Below, one piece after another: positions 31,461 to 42,194 of a stretch of 64,000 nt of DNA; within the stretch, counting starts at the first letter, position 1; each line of letters opens with the position of its first letter. The stretch spans positions 23,058,855 through 23,122,854 of the forward strand of contig OZ020491.1 of the NCBI GenBank assembly GCA_963971405.1, in the 5' to 3' direction. The DNA comes from Psococerastis gibbosa (Eukaryota > Arthropoda > Insecta > Psocodea > Psocidae). A program made the translations under genes and the position numbers. The notes beneath the pieces are model-generated. The model searched no databases, was not told the origin of the DNA, and saw only the letters and a program-made list of their open reading frames with translations.

Positions 31461-32160
31461 GCAGTACCACATTGCATATGATGCATACCACAGCAGTATC
31501 ATAATACGGAAAAATTCACAAAACATAAAAATATTAAAGTGGTCCGTCAAGAGCACGACTTCACTCTTCAGGGTGGCAGACTCCAAGGTGATCCATGATG
31601 ATCCTTTAATATGGTCCTATACTATTTCTTCCATTTTCTATGCACAAATCTAAAATACTTTTCCCCTGAAGGATTTACTCCAAATTTGAAAGGTAAAATT
31701 CATATTTTAATAAATCCCTCTCTACCCCCCCCCCACCGTCGCATAAACAAAATCAGGTCCAAACTCACAACGACGTGCCAGACCTTGGAAAATGTTAAAA
31801 CTACAAATCAAATCTCGGAAGCGTTAACACTTAGCGGGCTTGGGTGGGTTAAAAGTTAGGCGAAGCGGAGCGTGGGGTAGAGCGTTGTTGTGAAATTCAG
31901 TAAAACCACAAAAGAAAGTTGTACGATGTGAAAACGAGAAGAGAATTTACAAGTTTAACATCTTTTCTCCCGCGTTAAGTTTAATCCGTAAACTAGAAGA
32001 AAGTAGGGGTTGGAACACGGCAGCCGAAACAATGTTTCATCCATTCCCTTTGTAAAATCTACGCCGTTCAAGTTTCGGCAAATTCGAAACAAGTAAGCTT
32101 ATGTACATTACTACTGTCTATAATCGGCGCCAGTTGCTACGGAGATCAGAATCAGTGCAT
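31461..32160. other. No gene seen
   Basis: Unassigned sequence; poly-C tract near 31725-31734. Confidence 0.4.
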
Positions 32161-32165
32161 TTGAG

Positions 32166-32575
32166 ATGTGAATATCGTCCTAAAGGTCCTAAATCGAATG
32201 GATACAAAAGCCGAGTTGCTGCTGACAGTTAACAAACGGAAACTAACATATTTTGGCCATGAGATGAGGAACGAAAAGTATCGCCTTCTGCATGTAATAA
32301 TCCAAGGGAAGATAGAAGGACAGAGGGCCCTTGGCAGAAGAAGAGGATCCAGGTTGAAAAACCTCAGGCAATGGTTTGTCTTGCACCTGCACCGAATTGG
32401 CAGGCTCACCAGTGGGCCCCCTGTGCTTCAATGCTAAAGGAACTGCAGAACAACTCGCGACCTGCGACGGCCTTACGGGCGTCGCCTGTGAAGCAACTTT
32501 GGAGGAACCAGCATCTTTGTCCTACTAGGCGGCACGGTGTCGGATGGCCGAAATGCCACACGCATGACTGAAGTA
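32166..32575 (+). pseudogene. RTE/craTA-like LINE C-terminus
   Basis: From 32172 the plus strand reads VLKVLNRMDTKAELLLTVNK, RKLTYFGHEMRNEKYRLL, HVIIQGKIEGQRALGRRRGS and LKNLRQWF. The order R-K-L-x-Y-F-G-H-x-M-R, then G-K-I-x-G and L-R-x-W-F is the terminal signature of craTA/RTE-like LINE proteins. The frame is open for about 75 codons to about 32390; after that it fits other frames with stops. The catalytic domain is missing. Confidence 0.83.
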
Positions 32576-32589
32576 TGTAAGTATCTAAG

Positions 32590-33070
32590 CTATGATTATA
32601 TTATTAAATCCTTTTATCACGCTATAGCGGAATCCCATCTAACATATGCAATATCAGCCTGGGGAGGTGCCTACCAAAATGTAACGGACAAAGTCAATAC
32701 CGTACAAAGAACAATCCTAAAAATTATACATAAAAAGGGGACATTATATCCAACAAAAGACCTATACATTTTAGCGGATGTCCTAGACATTAAACAATTA
32801 TATATAAAAAACTCAATAATATTAGTACGCAATCAAAAACAAAACTTAAAATCTGTACAACATTCACACAACACAAGATGGCTCCACACACATCCTTTCA
32901 CACAACAAACTGTTCGAACCACAAGATCTCAACACCAATCTGAATATATAGGCATATCCTATTACAATAAACTACCAATCCAAATAAAGTCATTAAAAAA
33001 CTTCAATTGTTTCAAAAGAGCAGTTACACAATGGATAAAGACCGAACTACCATCAACATAAAAGTATACC
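32590..33070 (+). pseudogene. Jockey-like LINE reverse transcriptase C-terminus, open frame
   Basis: The frame runs without a stop for about 160 codons to TAA at 33059. It encodes YAISAWGGAYQNVTDKVNTV, QRTILKIIHKK and LYPTKDLYILADVLDIKQLY, a histidine-rich loop, a T-R-S basic block, GISYYNKLPIQIKSLKNFNC and FKRAVTQWI. These are the typical terminal landmarks of Jockey/CR1-group LINEs. It directly follows the RTE fragment, so two unrelated truncated LINEs lie in tandem. A poly-C tract follows at about 33089-33101. Confidence 0.83.
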
Positions 33071-33310
33071 ACCCCGTAAACACTCCACCCCCCCCCCCCC
33101 TCCATAGCCAGATAGTATAAGTCGCACACGGGCCCTTGCCTTGCGATATGGACTTAAGAAAATGCTGTAACATGGCATTATTGTACTGAATTATTATATT
33201 ATTATTATTATTATATGAACAGAAAGAGAACAAGCGTGAGGAAGTGACAGTGACGCATGATAGAAGATGTCATAGCAACCCACAGCAATTAAAAGTCGAA
33301 ACATGCCGAA

Positions 33311-33630
33311 GGCGCGGTTTCCACCGACCTGCTAGTGCTAAATACAAATACGGCGACGTGGCAACCGACATTCAAGACTTAAGCGGGGTTACCACCGACC
33401 TCGCATTGCAGAATGCAATTGACATTGACGGAAATGTTTGTTTTACTCTATGCCATAGTTAAAATCGATGACCATAGAGTAAAATCACAAACAAACAAAC
33501 TAAAATTAAAAAATGGGTTCATGGGATATGTTAAGTACAAACATTTTAATAGATTTCTATAAAAAGAAAAATTCTAATTTCCGTCAATATCATTTGCATT
33601 CTGCAATGCGAGGTCGGTGGCAACCGCGCC
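33311..33630. mobile_element. GGCG-type palindromic MITE, recombinant copy M4
   Basis: Left: outer arm GGCGCGGTTTCCACCGACCT and an inner arm GCGGGGTTACCACCGACC. Right: only one arm, AGGTCGGTGGCAACCGCGCC, joining inner-arm sequence to the outer terminus. The outer right arm is missing, so the element is a rearranged product of the composite form. The left outer arm keeps GACGTGGCAACCGACATTC, a mutated subterminal motif. Confidence 0.72.
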
Positions 33631-33639
33631 TTAGGAACA

Positions 33640-34235
33640 TGTACCTAAAATAAATAGAAATTACCAGGCAGCCACGATTTACTAGAAGTCTCGTATTTAA
33701 TGTCCATGCACTTCAAGTAAATTCAAACAGAACAGCCAAGATCATAAAAAAGCGAATAGACGTCACGAAAGAGGAGAAGAGAAGATTAACTCTAAAACCA
33801 GTCAACTCTTAAGCGATCGCTAAGCCAATAACCCGACAAGAGCGGGAAAGGGGAGTAGGGGTTGTTTTTCAAAAGAGCAAAAACTTTTGACGATATAAAA
33901 ATAATAAATTTCAGCTTTCAGAAGTAACGCAGAAACAGCGGATTTCTATGACCGTGCTATTCTCCCCCAGCCCAATTCTGATAAATTTCCGCGATTACGT
34001 GGAATTTGTAAACAAGATTACTAAACACGGAGCATTCTATTTCATCCCTTCGTTACTCTAAGGGTTGGGACCATTCGCAAATCTGTGTGTTGAGATTTGA
34101 AGTTATCTGTTGTTCTAACCTTTTGATTCCGTGTAAAGGGATTTGAGAGTTATCCAATTATTGCCGATACTCGTCATTGCATTTGGGGATTTATGATTTC
34201 CTTGTCTCTGGTTTGTTTGCGTTTATGAATTAATA
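33640..34235. other. No gene seen
   Basis: Unassigned unique-looking sequence. Confidence 0.4.
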
Positions 34236-34240
34236 CGTAA

Positions 34241-34571
34241 GGCGCAGATTCCACCAACGTCAATAGTGATATTAAATGTTTTTTGACATTGGCGTAAATA
34301 GGAGGCTCCTAGGGGGGGGGGGGGGCTTAGCCCGGTCCACCCGTAGCCCCGTTTCTGGTGACAAAGACGCTATGAAGGCTAAAGGCATAGTATCCACAAT
34401 AATGAAAGGGAAATTAATTCTTAGTATGCTTATTTTACATGAAAAAAATCACCATATTGACCAAGTACTTTCACAAAAAATGTATTACTCAAAATGCTTA
34501 AAACCTCAATACTTGAGAGCTATTTTTTAAAAACATTTAATATCGCTGTTGACGTTGGTGGAATCAGCGCC
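34241..34571. mobile_element. GGCG-type element with different interior, copy M5
   Basis: 331 bp. Termini GGCGCAGATTCCACCAACGTC and GACGTTGGTGGAATCAGCGCC, flanked by TAA on each side. The interior lacks the other copies' loop and contains a poly-G tract (34311-34325). The 84-codon frame inside shows no transposase motif. Confidence 0.7.
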
Positions 34572-34652
34572 TAAGCAATGTCTGCGGGCCCGTGATTTGA
34601 CGGTTCATTGAGTGTCAGGTTGGGAAAGGTGAATGGGCAACAGATTAAATAA

Positions 34653-34787
34653 AGCGGGGTTTCCACATACGTCAATGGTCAATGGTAAATGTGGTATTGA
34701 CGTTTTAGCAGACATCAAAGACATACTAAAAATGTCTGCTACCACGTCAAAACCATATTTACCATTGACGTATGTGGAAACCCCGCC
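34653..34787. mobile_element. Simple GGCG-type palindromic MITE, copy M6
   Basis: 135 bp, nearly a perfect hairpin: GCGGGGTTTCCACATACGTC at the left, GACGTATGTGGAAACCCCGC at the right, centre AGCAGACATCAAAGACATAC then AATGTCTGCTACCACGTCA. Confidence 0.85.
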
Positions 34788-35007
34788 TTAAATGAATGAA
34801 TGAATGAATGAATAACAATCCTATTGCAATGCAATTGGCAAACAATAAGACTATAAAGTATTTTTTTCATGTTAACCATAACTTAAAAGCAGTATACATA
34901 GTAATATTTAACTTAAATTATATGGTATATACAATAAAAGAGGGGGGGAGGAAGAAGGTAATAAAGGTAGGTAGTGTTTGTACGAGGCTAGGTAAATAAA
35001 TATTGAC

Positions 35008-35202
35008 TTTTTTTGTTCTATAACTAAGTCAACCTAGCGGAGTTAAGGCTAAAAAACACCCTCTCTTACGCTCAACTAGGAAGGCCAGGGACCGCCTGCT
35101 TTACATGCCCTCCGAAGCATGGTCAGAAAAAGTAGAAAGTGTGGGACTCGAACCAACAAGACGAAAGTCAGAGTCCTTACCACTAATCTACATGTACTGA
35201 CA
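35008..35202 (-). mobile_element. tRNA-derived SINE, family 1, copy 5
   Basis: Minus-strand copy with GTCAACCTAGCGGAGTTAAG, CCTCCGAAGCATGG and the B-box complement GGACTCGAACC near 35146. The segment between B-box and A-box is shortened (CAACAAGACGAAAGTCAGAG), so this copy has an internal deletion in the tRNA-like head. Confidence 0.83.
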
Positions 35203-35282
35203 GTAGAAAGTAGGCCCGCACAGATTTACCTTAAAAAGCTATCTCTTATACTCTACTTTAGGAAGACTTGGTAACCCTCGAG

Positions 35283-35530
35283 AGAAGACATAGTCTGTTT
35301 AATGTACGCGCACCGTCTTAAATGGCTGGGACGCGCTGTATGAATGCCCAGAAGACCACGAAACGAAAAGTAAGCATGACAGGAAGACAGGAAACTGCAT
35401 GATCGACCACGAAACAATGAAGGGACGGATTAGAAACCGACCTCCGCGAGTTGAGGGACACGACAGGAGGATGAGATGACAGGAGAAGTGTTCTTGAGTA
35501 GGCCAAAGCCCTTGGCTGTAGGACAAGAAT
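35283..35530 (+). pseudogene. RTE-like LINE 3' end (AAG-tail family), degraded
   Basis: The plus strand has RLKWLGRAV-like residues (35309-35335), AAGTAAGCATGACAGGAAGAC, ACCGACCTCCGCGAGTTGAG and AGTAGGCCAAAGCCCTTGG, matching the 29235 copy inverted. Frames on the other strand here are shadows. Confidence 0.65.
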
Positions 35531-35639
35531 ATATAGCAAAACCGCCATGCCAAAGTCTCATTGTAAATCCCTTCTGACGGTATAATATAAAAGAAATAAC
35601 TTGTTGGTAAGAAATTTCCAATGCAAAACTAATCTACAA

Positions 35640-36030
35640 GTACATGTCTGACGGGTAAAGAGAACAAAGTATAAATAACTCAAAAAAGTTTTCATTGCTG
35701 ACGTGCATAAAATGCATAAAAAACTTTACTGCAACTTCACAGACACATAGTTTTCCATGATAAAAGTGTTTAGAGCTTATGCGCGAGTAATAACGCTTGA
35801 AAGACTTCATTATTAGAGCTAACTGTGAGCTGATGCAACGGAGATGAAGTGAGGTTAATGAGAAGAACCGGAAGGAATGACGAAGAAATGAAGAAGTTAG
35901 TGTCGCAGTGAAGAAAGAAGTAACTAATTGAATTTTTACTGGATGAAAATGCAAAGTGGAAGAAGGTGGGCTCAATAGGCTAGTGCAGTGATTTTTAACC
36001 TTTTTGAAGTGAGATTTCTACAGCGACTTC
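35640..36030. other. No gene seen
   Basis: Unassigned. The 113-codon minus-strand frame 35634-35975 has no recognisable domain and is low-complexity. Confidence 0.4.
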
Positions 36031-36032
36031 GG

Positions 36033-36160
36033 TGGCAAGGTGGTAGCGTGCATGTACTTGTGCGAGTCTCTACACACCTTGCGTTCGGAGACGTGTTGTA
36101 ACTCGACACAAGTACCTATTAGGTCACTGAGTGAGGCGATTGAAGAGGATAATCGGATAC
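36033..36160 (+). mobile_element. Partial arm of inverted-repeat element T
   Basis: TGGCAAGGTGGTAGCGTGC, GGAGACGTGTTGTAACTCG and GGCGATTGAAGAGGATAATC match the arm of 24564-25253; the other arm is absent. Confidence 0.65.
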
Positions 36161-37355
36161 AATTTTTATTTTTTAATTTATATTCATATATTTATATTTA
36201 ATTTATATTTTCTTAATATTTTTTAAATAATTATTTTCTTTATTTAAAATTTTATTTTTATCATATATTTTTAACATTTTTATTTCAAAACTATTTGTTT
36301 TTAAATATTCATTTGAAGAATTTCTAAATATTATTTTCAAAGTTTTCCTCTCTTACACCTAACTGTACACATCAACGATAGTTTAATTGAAATATTTGTA
36401 CACTACTGCAATCGTTCATTCATCAGTTACACCTTCTATTCGAGATAACAGTCACAATAATTCAAATTCGCTACCCTCCAAGTTCATTTTCTCACACAAT
36501 CAAACACTGCCTAAAAAAATATAGGAGCAGTAGGCCTAAACGTAAAGGAATAAAACTAAATTCAATAAAATTATAGCCAAATGAGGGTGTTAAAGGTACT
36601 CATAATACAATACCGTAAAAAAACGTACTTACGATATATCTTTTTTTCAATTAGGTTCCGGTGAAACACATCGTTGCTCCCCCCCCCCCCACTCTGCTTC
36701 AAGTTGAGGCATTCCTATTTGCGAAGATTATTCCAGATAGCAGGTAAAAAACCTCAATAAGAGCAATTGAGTGCAATTGAGAAGATTGGAGATTGCAACC
36801 CCCAACCCTTAGAAAACCTCAAAAGAATCAACCCTTCCAATGCATTTCACCAGCAATTTCTTCTTTTCTCTTCAAAAGTCAATAAAATCTCAACAGCAGC
36901 AATTTAAAGAATATTGAAGTCCCATAAAATAATTATTTTATCGTACTCAATCCAAAAAAACGTATATATCACTTCTTGACCTCCTCTTAAATTAAATACG
37001 ATACTCGAATATAATTAATCAAAACTTTGACGTATTACCTTTCAATAGGATAATCTGTTATTTAGTAAATCTGACAGCTTTCTTAATTCTTTTATTAGAA
37101 ATAAGTTCGAGACAGTAAACGAAGGGAACTGATAATAAAACGCTGGAATGCTCCCGTTCAGCTACAATTTTCTTCGCGGAGAAGGAGGAAAATATATATT
37201 CGGTAGGATTTCTCTCTTAGCCATAAAAAAGAAGAGAAACTCCCGATTTTTTCCCCAATTGATGTCTACAGACGCTAAATCAACAGTTGTAGGCTATACA
37301 ATTGGAATTGGCAATATCTATAGGCAACAATTAAAGAATCAGAGAGTAAGGTAAT
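36161..37355. other. AT-rich sequence, no gene seen
   Basis: A very AT-rich run at 36161-36350 suggests low-complexity DNA. A poly-C tract lies near 36680-36690. Confidence 0.45.
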
Positions 37356-37361
37356 TTATTG

Positions 37362-37566
37362 TCAGGACATCTAGAGTAGTGGTACAGACTCCGACTTTCA
37401 CCCGAAAGGTCGTTGGTTCGAGTCTCACACTTGCTACATCTTCTGGCCATGCTTCGGAGGGCATGTAAATGAGGCGTTAAGTGTAGGAGAGGACTTTATA
37501 GCCCTAACTCCGCTGGGTTGGCTTAGTAATAGAACAAAAAGTCAATGTTTATTTATTTATTTATTA
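37362..37566 (+). mobile_element. tRNA-derived SINE, family 1, copy 6
   Basis: Plus-strand copy: TAGAGTAGTGGTACAGACTC (A-box region), GGTTCGAGTCTC (B-box), CATGCTTCGGAGGGCATG, a central deletion that removes GGTCCCGGG, then GTAGGAGAGGACTTTATAGC, CCGCTGGGTTGGC and TTTATTTATTTATT. Confidence 0.85.
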
Positions 37567-37672
37567 TTGTGGGGAAATTGGGATTATAGCTCTCCCATTT
37601 ATAAGTTAGTATTGTATAAGCTTTGTGATGTTCTAATTTTCTATTTCTAAACTTCAACAGAATTACACGTTT

Positions 37673-37800
37673 TGCAAGAGGAACCCCAAAAAAGTGTTTT
37701 TTTTTTTACAAAATGTCTGTCTGAAGGCCGGTGGAGAATGGATTTCGATAAAATTTGGCATGTAGGTGTAAAAAAATCTTGTCTAGAGATAGTTGTTCTT
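37673..37800 (-). repeat. Interspersed repeat family R, fragment
   Basis: TTACAAAATGTCTGTCTG and GATTTCGATAAAATTTGGCA then TGTAGGTGTAAAAAAATC are the inverted central-3' part of family R. Confidence 0.55.
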
Positions 37801-37984
37801 CGACCATAACATAAGGTTACCAAATGTCCGGATTTAATATGGACAGTTCCACTTTCCAGGTGCCCTGTCTGGAGTCCCCAGAAATGTTCGAAAATCTCGA
37901 AACTGTCCGGCTTTTTGGAAAATTTGAGAAAAGTGTTTCATTTGAGGGCCTTAGGAGATGTCAAAAACTTTTTTTTTATAATTG

Positions 37985-38205
37985 AGCTATAACTATACCT
38001 TACTTTACTTTACCCAAAGCCAGATCTTGGCATCTCTGCCATACGCCGACGAGCCCCCCAGTAAAGATTCAAGGAGTTTTTGTCCTGGTAGTTCAAGAGG
38101 GCTGCGCAATCCTGAAGGTGTAGACCGTTTATTCTCCCAGAGTTGCAAAGAGGACAGGTGTCCGAGTCTACAAACCCAATCCGGTGGAAATAGATAGGTA
38201 GATCA
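37985..38205 (-). pseudogene. LINE C-terminal zinc knuckle, minus strand
   Basis: The frame reads YFHRIGFVDSDTCPLCNSGR, then LHLQDCAALLNYQ and LYWGARRRMAEM. The C-x2-C...H-x4-C knuckle and the SLYW-ARRRMA ending belong to Jockey/R1-like LINEs. TTACTTTACTTTAC at 37999-38012 is the inverted tail, TAAAG repeats. The copy is 5'-truncated and open for about 60 codons. Confidence 0.8.
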
Positions 38206-38537
38206 TAATGAGCCAAGAGCGAATGTCAATTGTGGACTCTGCCTCTTGCGATCAGTGTGGCCAACCGGAAACGGTGGAACACATTTTACGGGACTGCCCA
38301 CGCATGGCTCTAGCCGCGAGGGATAGACTCACAGTTGCCATTCGTCAAGGTTTGGGATACTCGGTTACGGAAGTAAGGGACATTATGGCGATGGCTCTTG
38401 AATTAGGGGTATCATCGGTCCTGCAATGCCTTACAAGGGAGTTGGACGATGTAGTCACAATTTAGGAGGAACTAAGTTTGTGCTGTACCTCGGCCTGATA
38501 TTGGCTTAGCCAAAAGTGGCCGTAAAAAAAAAAAGTA
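38205..38537 (+). pseudogene. LINE C-terminal zinc knuckle, plus strand, intact end
   Basis: The frame from about 38208 is open for 85 codons and ends at TAG 38463. SIVDSASCDQCGQPETVEHI and LRDCPRMALAARDRL show a regular C-x2-C...H-x4-C knuckle, followed by a helical tail ending LDDVVTI. The 3' UTR has GGCTTAGCCAAAAGTGGCC and a poly-A at 38525-38536. It lies head-to-head with the LINE end at 37985-38205, from a different family. Confidence 0.82.
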
Positions 38538-38539
38538 AA

Positions 38540-38990
38540 TAACTCTAAAAAATGAATAACAGGTATATTTGCATATCTAAGCATTATTAGTACGTACCTA
38601 CTTACTTACGGCCCATTAAACGTTGAGAAATGGGAACGTATAATATTTATATTTTATATGATGCAGGTATAGTGTTCTGCAGAAATCTTAGTCCAATATA
38701 ATATTTTGACTCATGTCCGGCTTTGAAGTTTCAAGAATCTGGTAGGCTTACCAAAACATTTCGAAAATAACATTTTAACTTACCTGAAACATAAAATAAA
38801 GTAAATTAAATTTAGCCAATATTGCAGGCCCACTATCGTGTTTAAAGAATAACTTACCCCGAGAATTATTTAGCTATGTTAAAATTGCCCCTCTCCCAGC
38901 AGACGGGACATTATTTTAGTTTTTGTCATATTGATACCACAATTTATGCATAAATTAAACATATGCACCAATTATCGCTGTTGCTAATTA
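38540..38990. other. No gene seen
   Basis: Unassigned AT-rich sequence. Confidence 0.4.
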
Positions 38991-38994
38991 TACT

Positions 38995-39190
38995 TCTTCC
39001 TCTTCTTCTTCTTCTTCTGGCTGTACAGCCGTTGATGGGCTTTGAACTGTTCGACAACACTCCTCCAGTCATCTCGGTTTTGTACGACGCTCCACCATCT
39101 ATGGACTCCCAAGTCCCAACTCGCGAAGGTCAGTTTCTAACTCATCCTTCCAGTGTTTGCGAGGACGTCTCGCCAGTCATCGTCTTGTTA
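38995..39190 (-). pseudogene. RTE-like LINE 3' end (AAG-tail family), short
   Basis: CTTCTTCTTCTTCTTCTGGC (inverted AAG tail) precedes TACAGCCGTTGATGGGCTTT, TCGACAACACTCC and AACTCGCGAAGGTCAGTTTC, matching the last 190 bp of the 29235 copy. Confidence 0.75.
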
Positions 39191-39284
39191 TAAATAAATA
39201 AATAATTAAATATTATAATAAACGGAAACACTCCAATTTGATACAACTTACAAGTGGATTAATAACGGTAGTAGTAGTAGTAGT

Positions 39285-39560
39285 AGTATGGTTCGTCGGG
39301 TTAATAACGACTTAGGCCTCATATTTGGGCCCATAGAGCGACCCCGACTTGACTGTCCTATGCCAGCCCATAGGACAGTGGACTTCCTGATTATAGTGGA
39401 TTCCGAACCACTTGGGAAACACAGTGAAGTCACACAATTAGTTCGGAGGTGACCAGGACAAGTCCTACCATGTTTTCCTACCGGCACTGTGCACAAGACC
39501 AAGTTGTCTGCAGCTTTGAACCTGCTCTGGTCCGCTGGATTCAACTTGGTATGGCGGCCC
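39285..39560 (-). repeat. Interspersed repeat, family F, copy 5 with extension
   Basis: The standard family-F body plus an extra block (TTCGTCGGGTTAATAACGAC, TTGGGCCCATAGAGCGACC) next to AGTAGTAGTAGTAGTAGTA. Copy 6 at 43752 has the same extra block and AGT-rich edge, so the extension is part of a longer element. Confidence 0.6.
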
Positions 39561-39564
39561 GCTT

Positions 39565-40245
39565 CTATTAATAACGGTACATATGGTATTATAACGCATG
39601 CTAATGCTATTTAATGATTCATGGAATATAGTATGTATCTGTTTTACACTTTTGGTTAAAAATATTACACCTGGTTAGCATTAATTCTGTTGAGCCCAAG
39701 TTCTTGCAAGTAGTTGTTTCTGTACAACTTCAAATAAAACAGACTTTTGTATGCTTGCTTTTTGACGAATATTATTATATATTATTTTTATTATTAAACT
39801 TAATCTTATTTCCGTGGTAATTATCCTTTAACGCCTGGATCACTTGAAGCAATATTTAATAGAACTTATTTGATTTAGACCAGAAGTAAACTTTTAGCAA
39901 GAAAAAACACAATGCTAATATTGTTTTTTCATTTAAGTAAATTTACTTCTAGTCCTTGCTACAAGACATCTTATTTTTTTACTACCAAAAGCAGATTCAG
40001 AAATGTTTTGTAAATATTCATCTGGACCGTTTTTTTATCGTTTTATTTTGTAAACGGAATGCTTGACATTAGAGCCAGAGGCTCTCCGCAAAATATCAGA
40101 CATTCCTCGTTTTGTTTATTTTAAATAAATGAGACAAAATGGTTTCTTGGATTTTCTTTGAAAATTTATGTACGGGTTGAAAGAGAAAGGATAAGAAAAT
40201 TGCATTTTCAAAGTAGTGCTAAGAGGGACGTAAGAGGGTTGTCTT
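39565..40245. other. No gene seen
   Basis: Unassigned AT-rich sequence with several TA-rich and T-rich runs. Confidence 0.4.
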
Positions 40246-40254
40246 ACTTAGTTG

Positions 40255-40874
40255 CAGTGGCGTAACAGAAGGGTAGCAAGTTATGCAAGTTTTTATATAT
40301 AGTATATTATATAAAAATTTAAAAAAAAATTAAGAAAAGAAAATGAAAGTTTAATATAATAATAATAATAATAATAATAATAGTTTATATTTGCGCCAAC
40401 AACAGATCAGGTCCACAACGATGGCACTTACATGGTACAGTACTTGCAACCAAAAAATACACACAAAGGTTTTTTTTTAAAAAACAAAATAAGTAATAAA
40501 TGACTAAGAACTAAAACTACCTACATACCTATAAATCAACAATTCACCCTACGGCACAGGCCTGCTTATAATGCCCGAGATAGCTGTCCTGAAGGATGAA
40601 CTAATTTCGCGCCAGAAAGTTAAGAGATGTACGTGATCAAGGCCGCAGCCAGGATTTTTTTCCGGGGGGGGGGGGGGTTTCCGAAATTTCATTGGATAGT
40701 ACATAGTGGTTTTTATTTTTCCTCTCAAAATCCGATTTTATCAAGTATCAAACCATTTCATTTCGGGGGGGGGGGGGGGGGTTTGAACCCCTCCTTGGCT
40801 ACGGCCATGTACGTGATTGAAAAAAAATTTAGGGGGCCCCACTGCTCCGTCCCCCAAAATTTGTTACGCCGCTG
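40255..40874. mobile_element. hAT-like non-autonomous element with 8-bp duplication
   Basis: 620 bp bounded by CAGTGGCGTAAC and GTTACGCCGCTG (11 of 12 positions pair as TIRs). The flanks are CTTAGTTG (40247-40254) and CTTAGTTT (40875-40882): 7 of 8 match, as in hAT 8-bp target duplications. CAG at the terminus and GGCG follow the hAT pattern. The interior has TAATAATAATAATAATAATA, and two poly-G tracts near 40665-40678 and 40765-40781 next to similar GGCCGCAGCCAGG / CTTGGCTACGGCC ends. No transposase frame. Confidence 0.8.
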
Positions 40875-40979
40875 CTTAGTTTAACATAACCGTTTTTGGA
40901 AATCAGTCCCTTATAGCTTAAGAGGATAAGCTACGTAGAAAATTAACACCCCAAAGCTAAATATTTTTCATTATTTATT

Positions 40980-41255
40980 TCATTAATACAGAAAGTTATT
41001 AAAAATTTGGCTCATTTAAGTTATAGAAAAATACTTCGTGCATTATACAATAATAATCGGGTAATTTTTACTTTTCGGTTTTATAGTTTTTCCAAAAATC
41101 CCTGATTTCGCGAAATTTTAGTCCCCTCTGGTTTTTATGAAAGAACTGAGGCAACAAAAATGTAATATTTCCTATTTTACGATGCATGAAGAAGTCTTCT
41201 ACAACTTACATAAGCCAAATCCTTGATAACTTGCTTTGTTCATTAATTAACGACA
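40980..41255. mobile_element. Inverted-repeat element, MITE-like
   Basis: The left arm has AAAAATTTGGCTCATTTAAG, TTATAGAAAAATACTTCGTG and CATTATACAATA; the right arm has the complements TATTTTACGATGCATGAAG, AAGTCTTCTACAACTTAC and ATAAGCCAAATCCTTG. The left-arm block also occurs alone at 17367-17430. Confidence 0.6.
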
Positions 41256-41346
41256 AGTATGAAAAGTCATTAAAACAAATTATTATTTGTATGATTAATT
41301 TATTATTAATTTTTTACATTGCATGGTCTCTTAAATTTAAATTTAA

Positions 41347-42191
41347 TGAACCAGTCCGAGTTTACTCGAACATGCTTTCCAATTTATCGATTAGTAGAGA
41401 GAGAAAATGATTAATTTCATGGTAAATAATTTTCCTATTGTTAAATTTCGGATATCAAGGGGGGGGGGGGGGTTCGTCCACCTAACGTCACTGAAAGTCC
41501 CGAAAATTCTGGATAGGTCAGACCTACACATTACCACACAGCAATAATGGCAGGGCACGCAATGCATTTGAGCGTGAATTAGCTTTCATTTTTTTCAAAA
41601 AAAATGTTTTTTGCACCAAACCCAATAGTTTCTTGGAAAACTAAACTATCCGGTTTCATTACTCAATTTAACACTTAAAACATGCCTGAAGTTAGAAATC
41701 ATAGATAGAAAGGTTTCGCAGAAAAATGATTTTTTAGTCATTTTTCACTAAAATTTAGTTATTTTTATTTTTTTACCCCCAGAACCAAACTATCAAGGGG
41801 CAGGCGACCCCCGCATTTTATGAACATTAATAATGACAACAATATATGTGAATTTAAAAGAAATCGTTGCAGCCGTTTTTGAGAAAAAAAAAGTTTAGAC
41901 GTTTTTTGGAGTTTTTTGAGAATAAAATCCCCCAAATTGAGTTAGCCCAAATTAAAAAAAATAATCTCGAGGTATAATTTTGATAAACCTACATGCCAAA
42001 TTTCATCGAAATCGACCGAGTAGTTTGCCCGGAAATCGATGAACAGACAGACAGACAGAGCGACAGACTGACAGACATTTCGTAAAAACCACTTTTTGGG
42101 GTTCCTGGGACCTCAAAACGTGTAAATCTCGGAATCGAAAATTTCGACCGTCACAAAGCTTTCCTCATACTACGCATAAATTGGAAAGCAA
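41347..42191 (+). repeat. Interspersed repeat family R, copy 2 (full)
   Basis: All landmarks present: GAACCAGTCCGAGTTTACTC, poly-G (41459-41472), GGTTCGTCCACCTAACGTCA, TAGTTTGCCCGGAAATCGAT, CAGA repeat (42043-42056), CCTCAAAACGTG, ATAAATTGGAAAGCA. Confidence 0.75.
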
Positions 42192-42194
42192 AAA

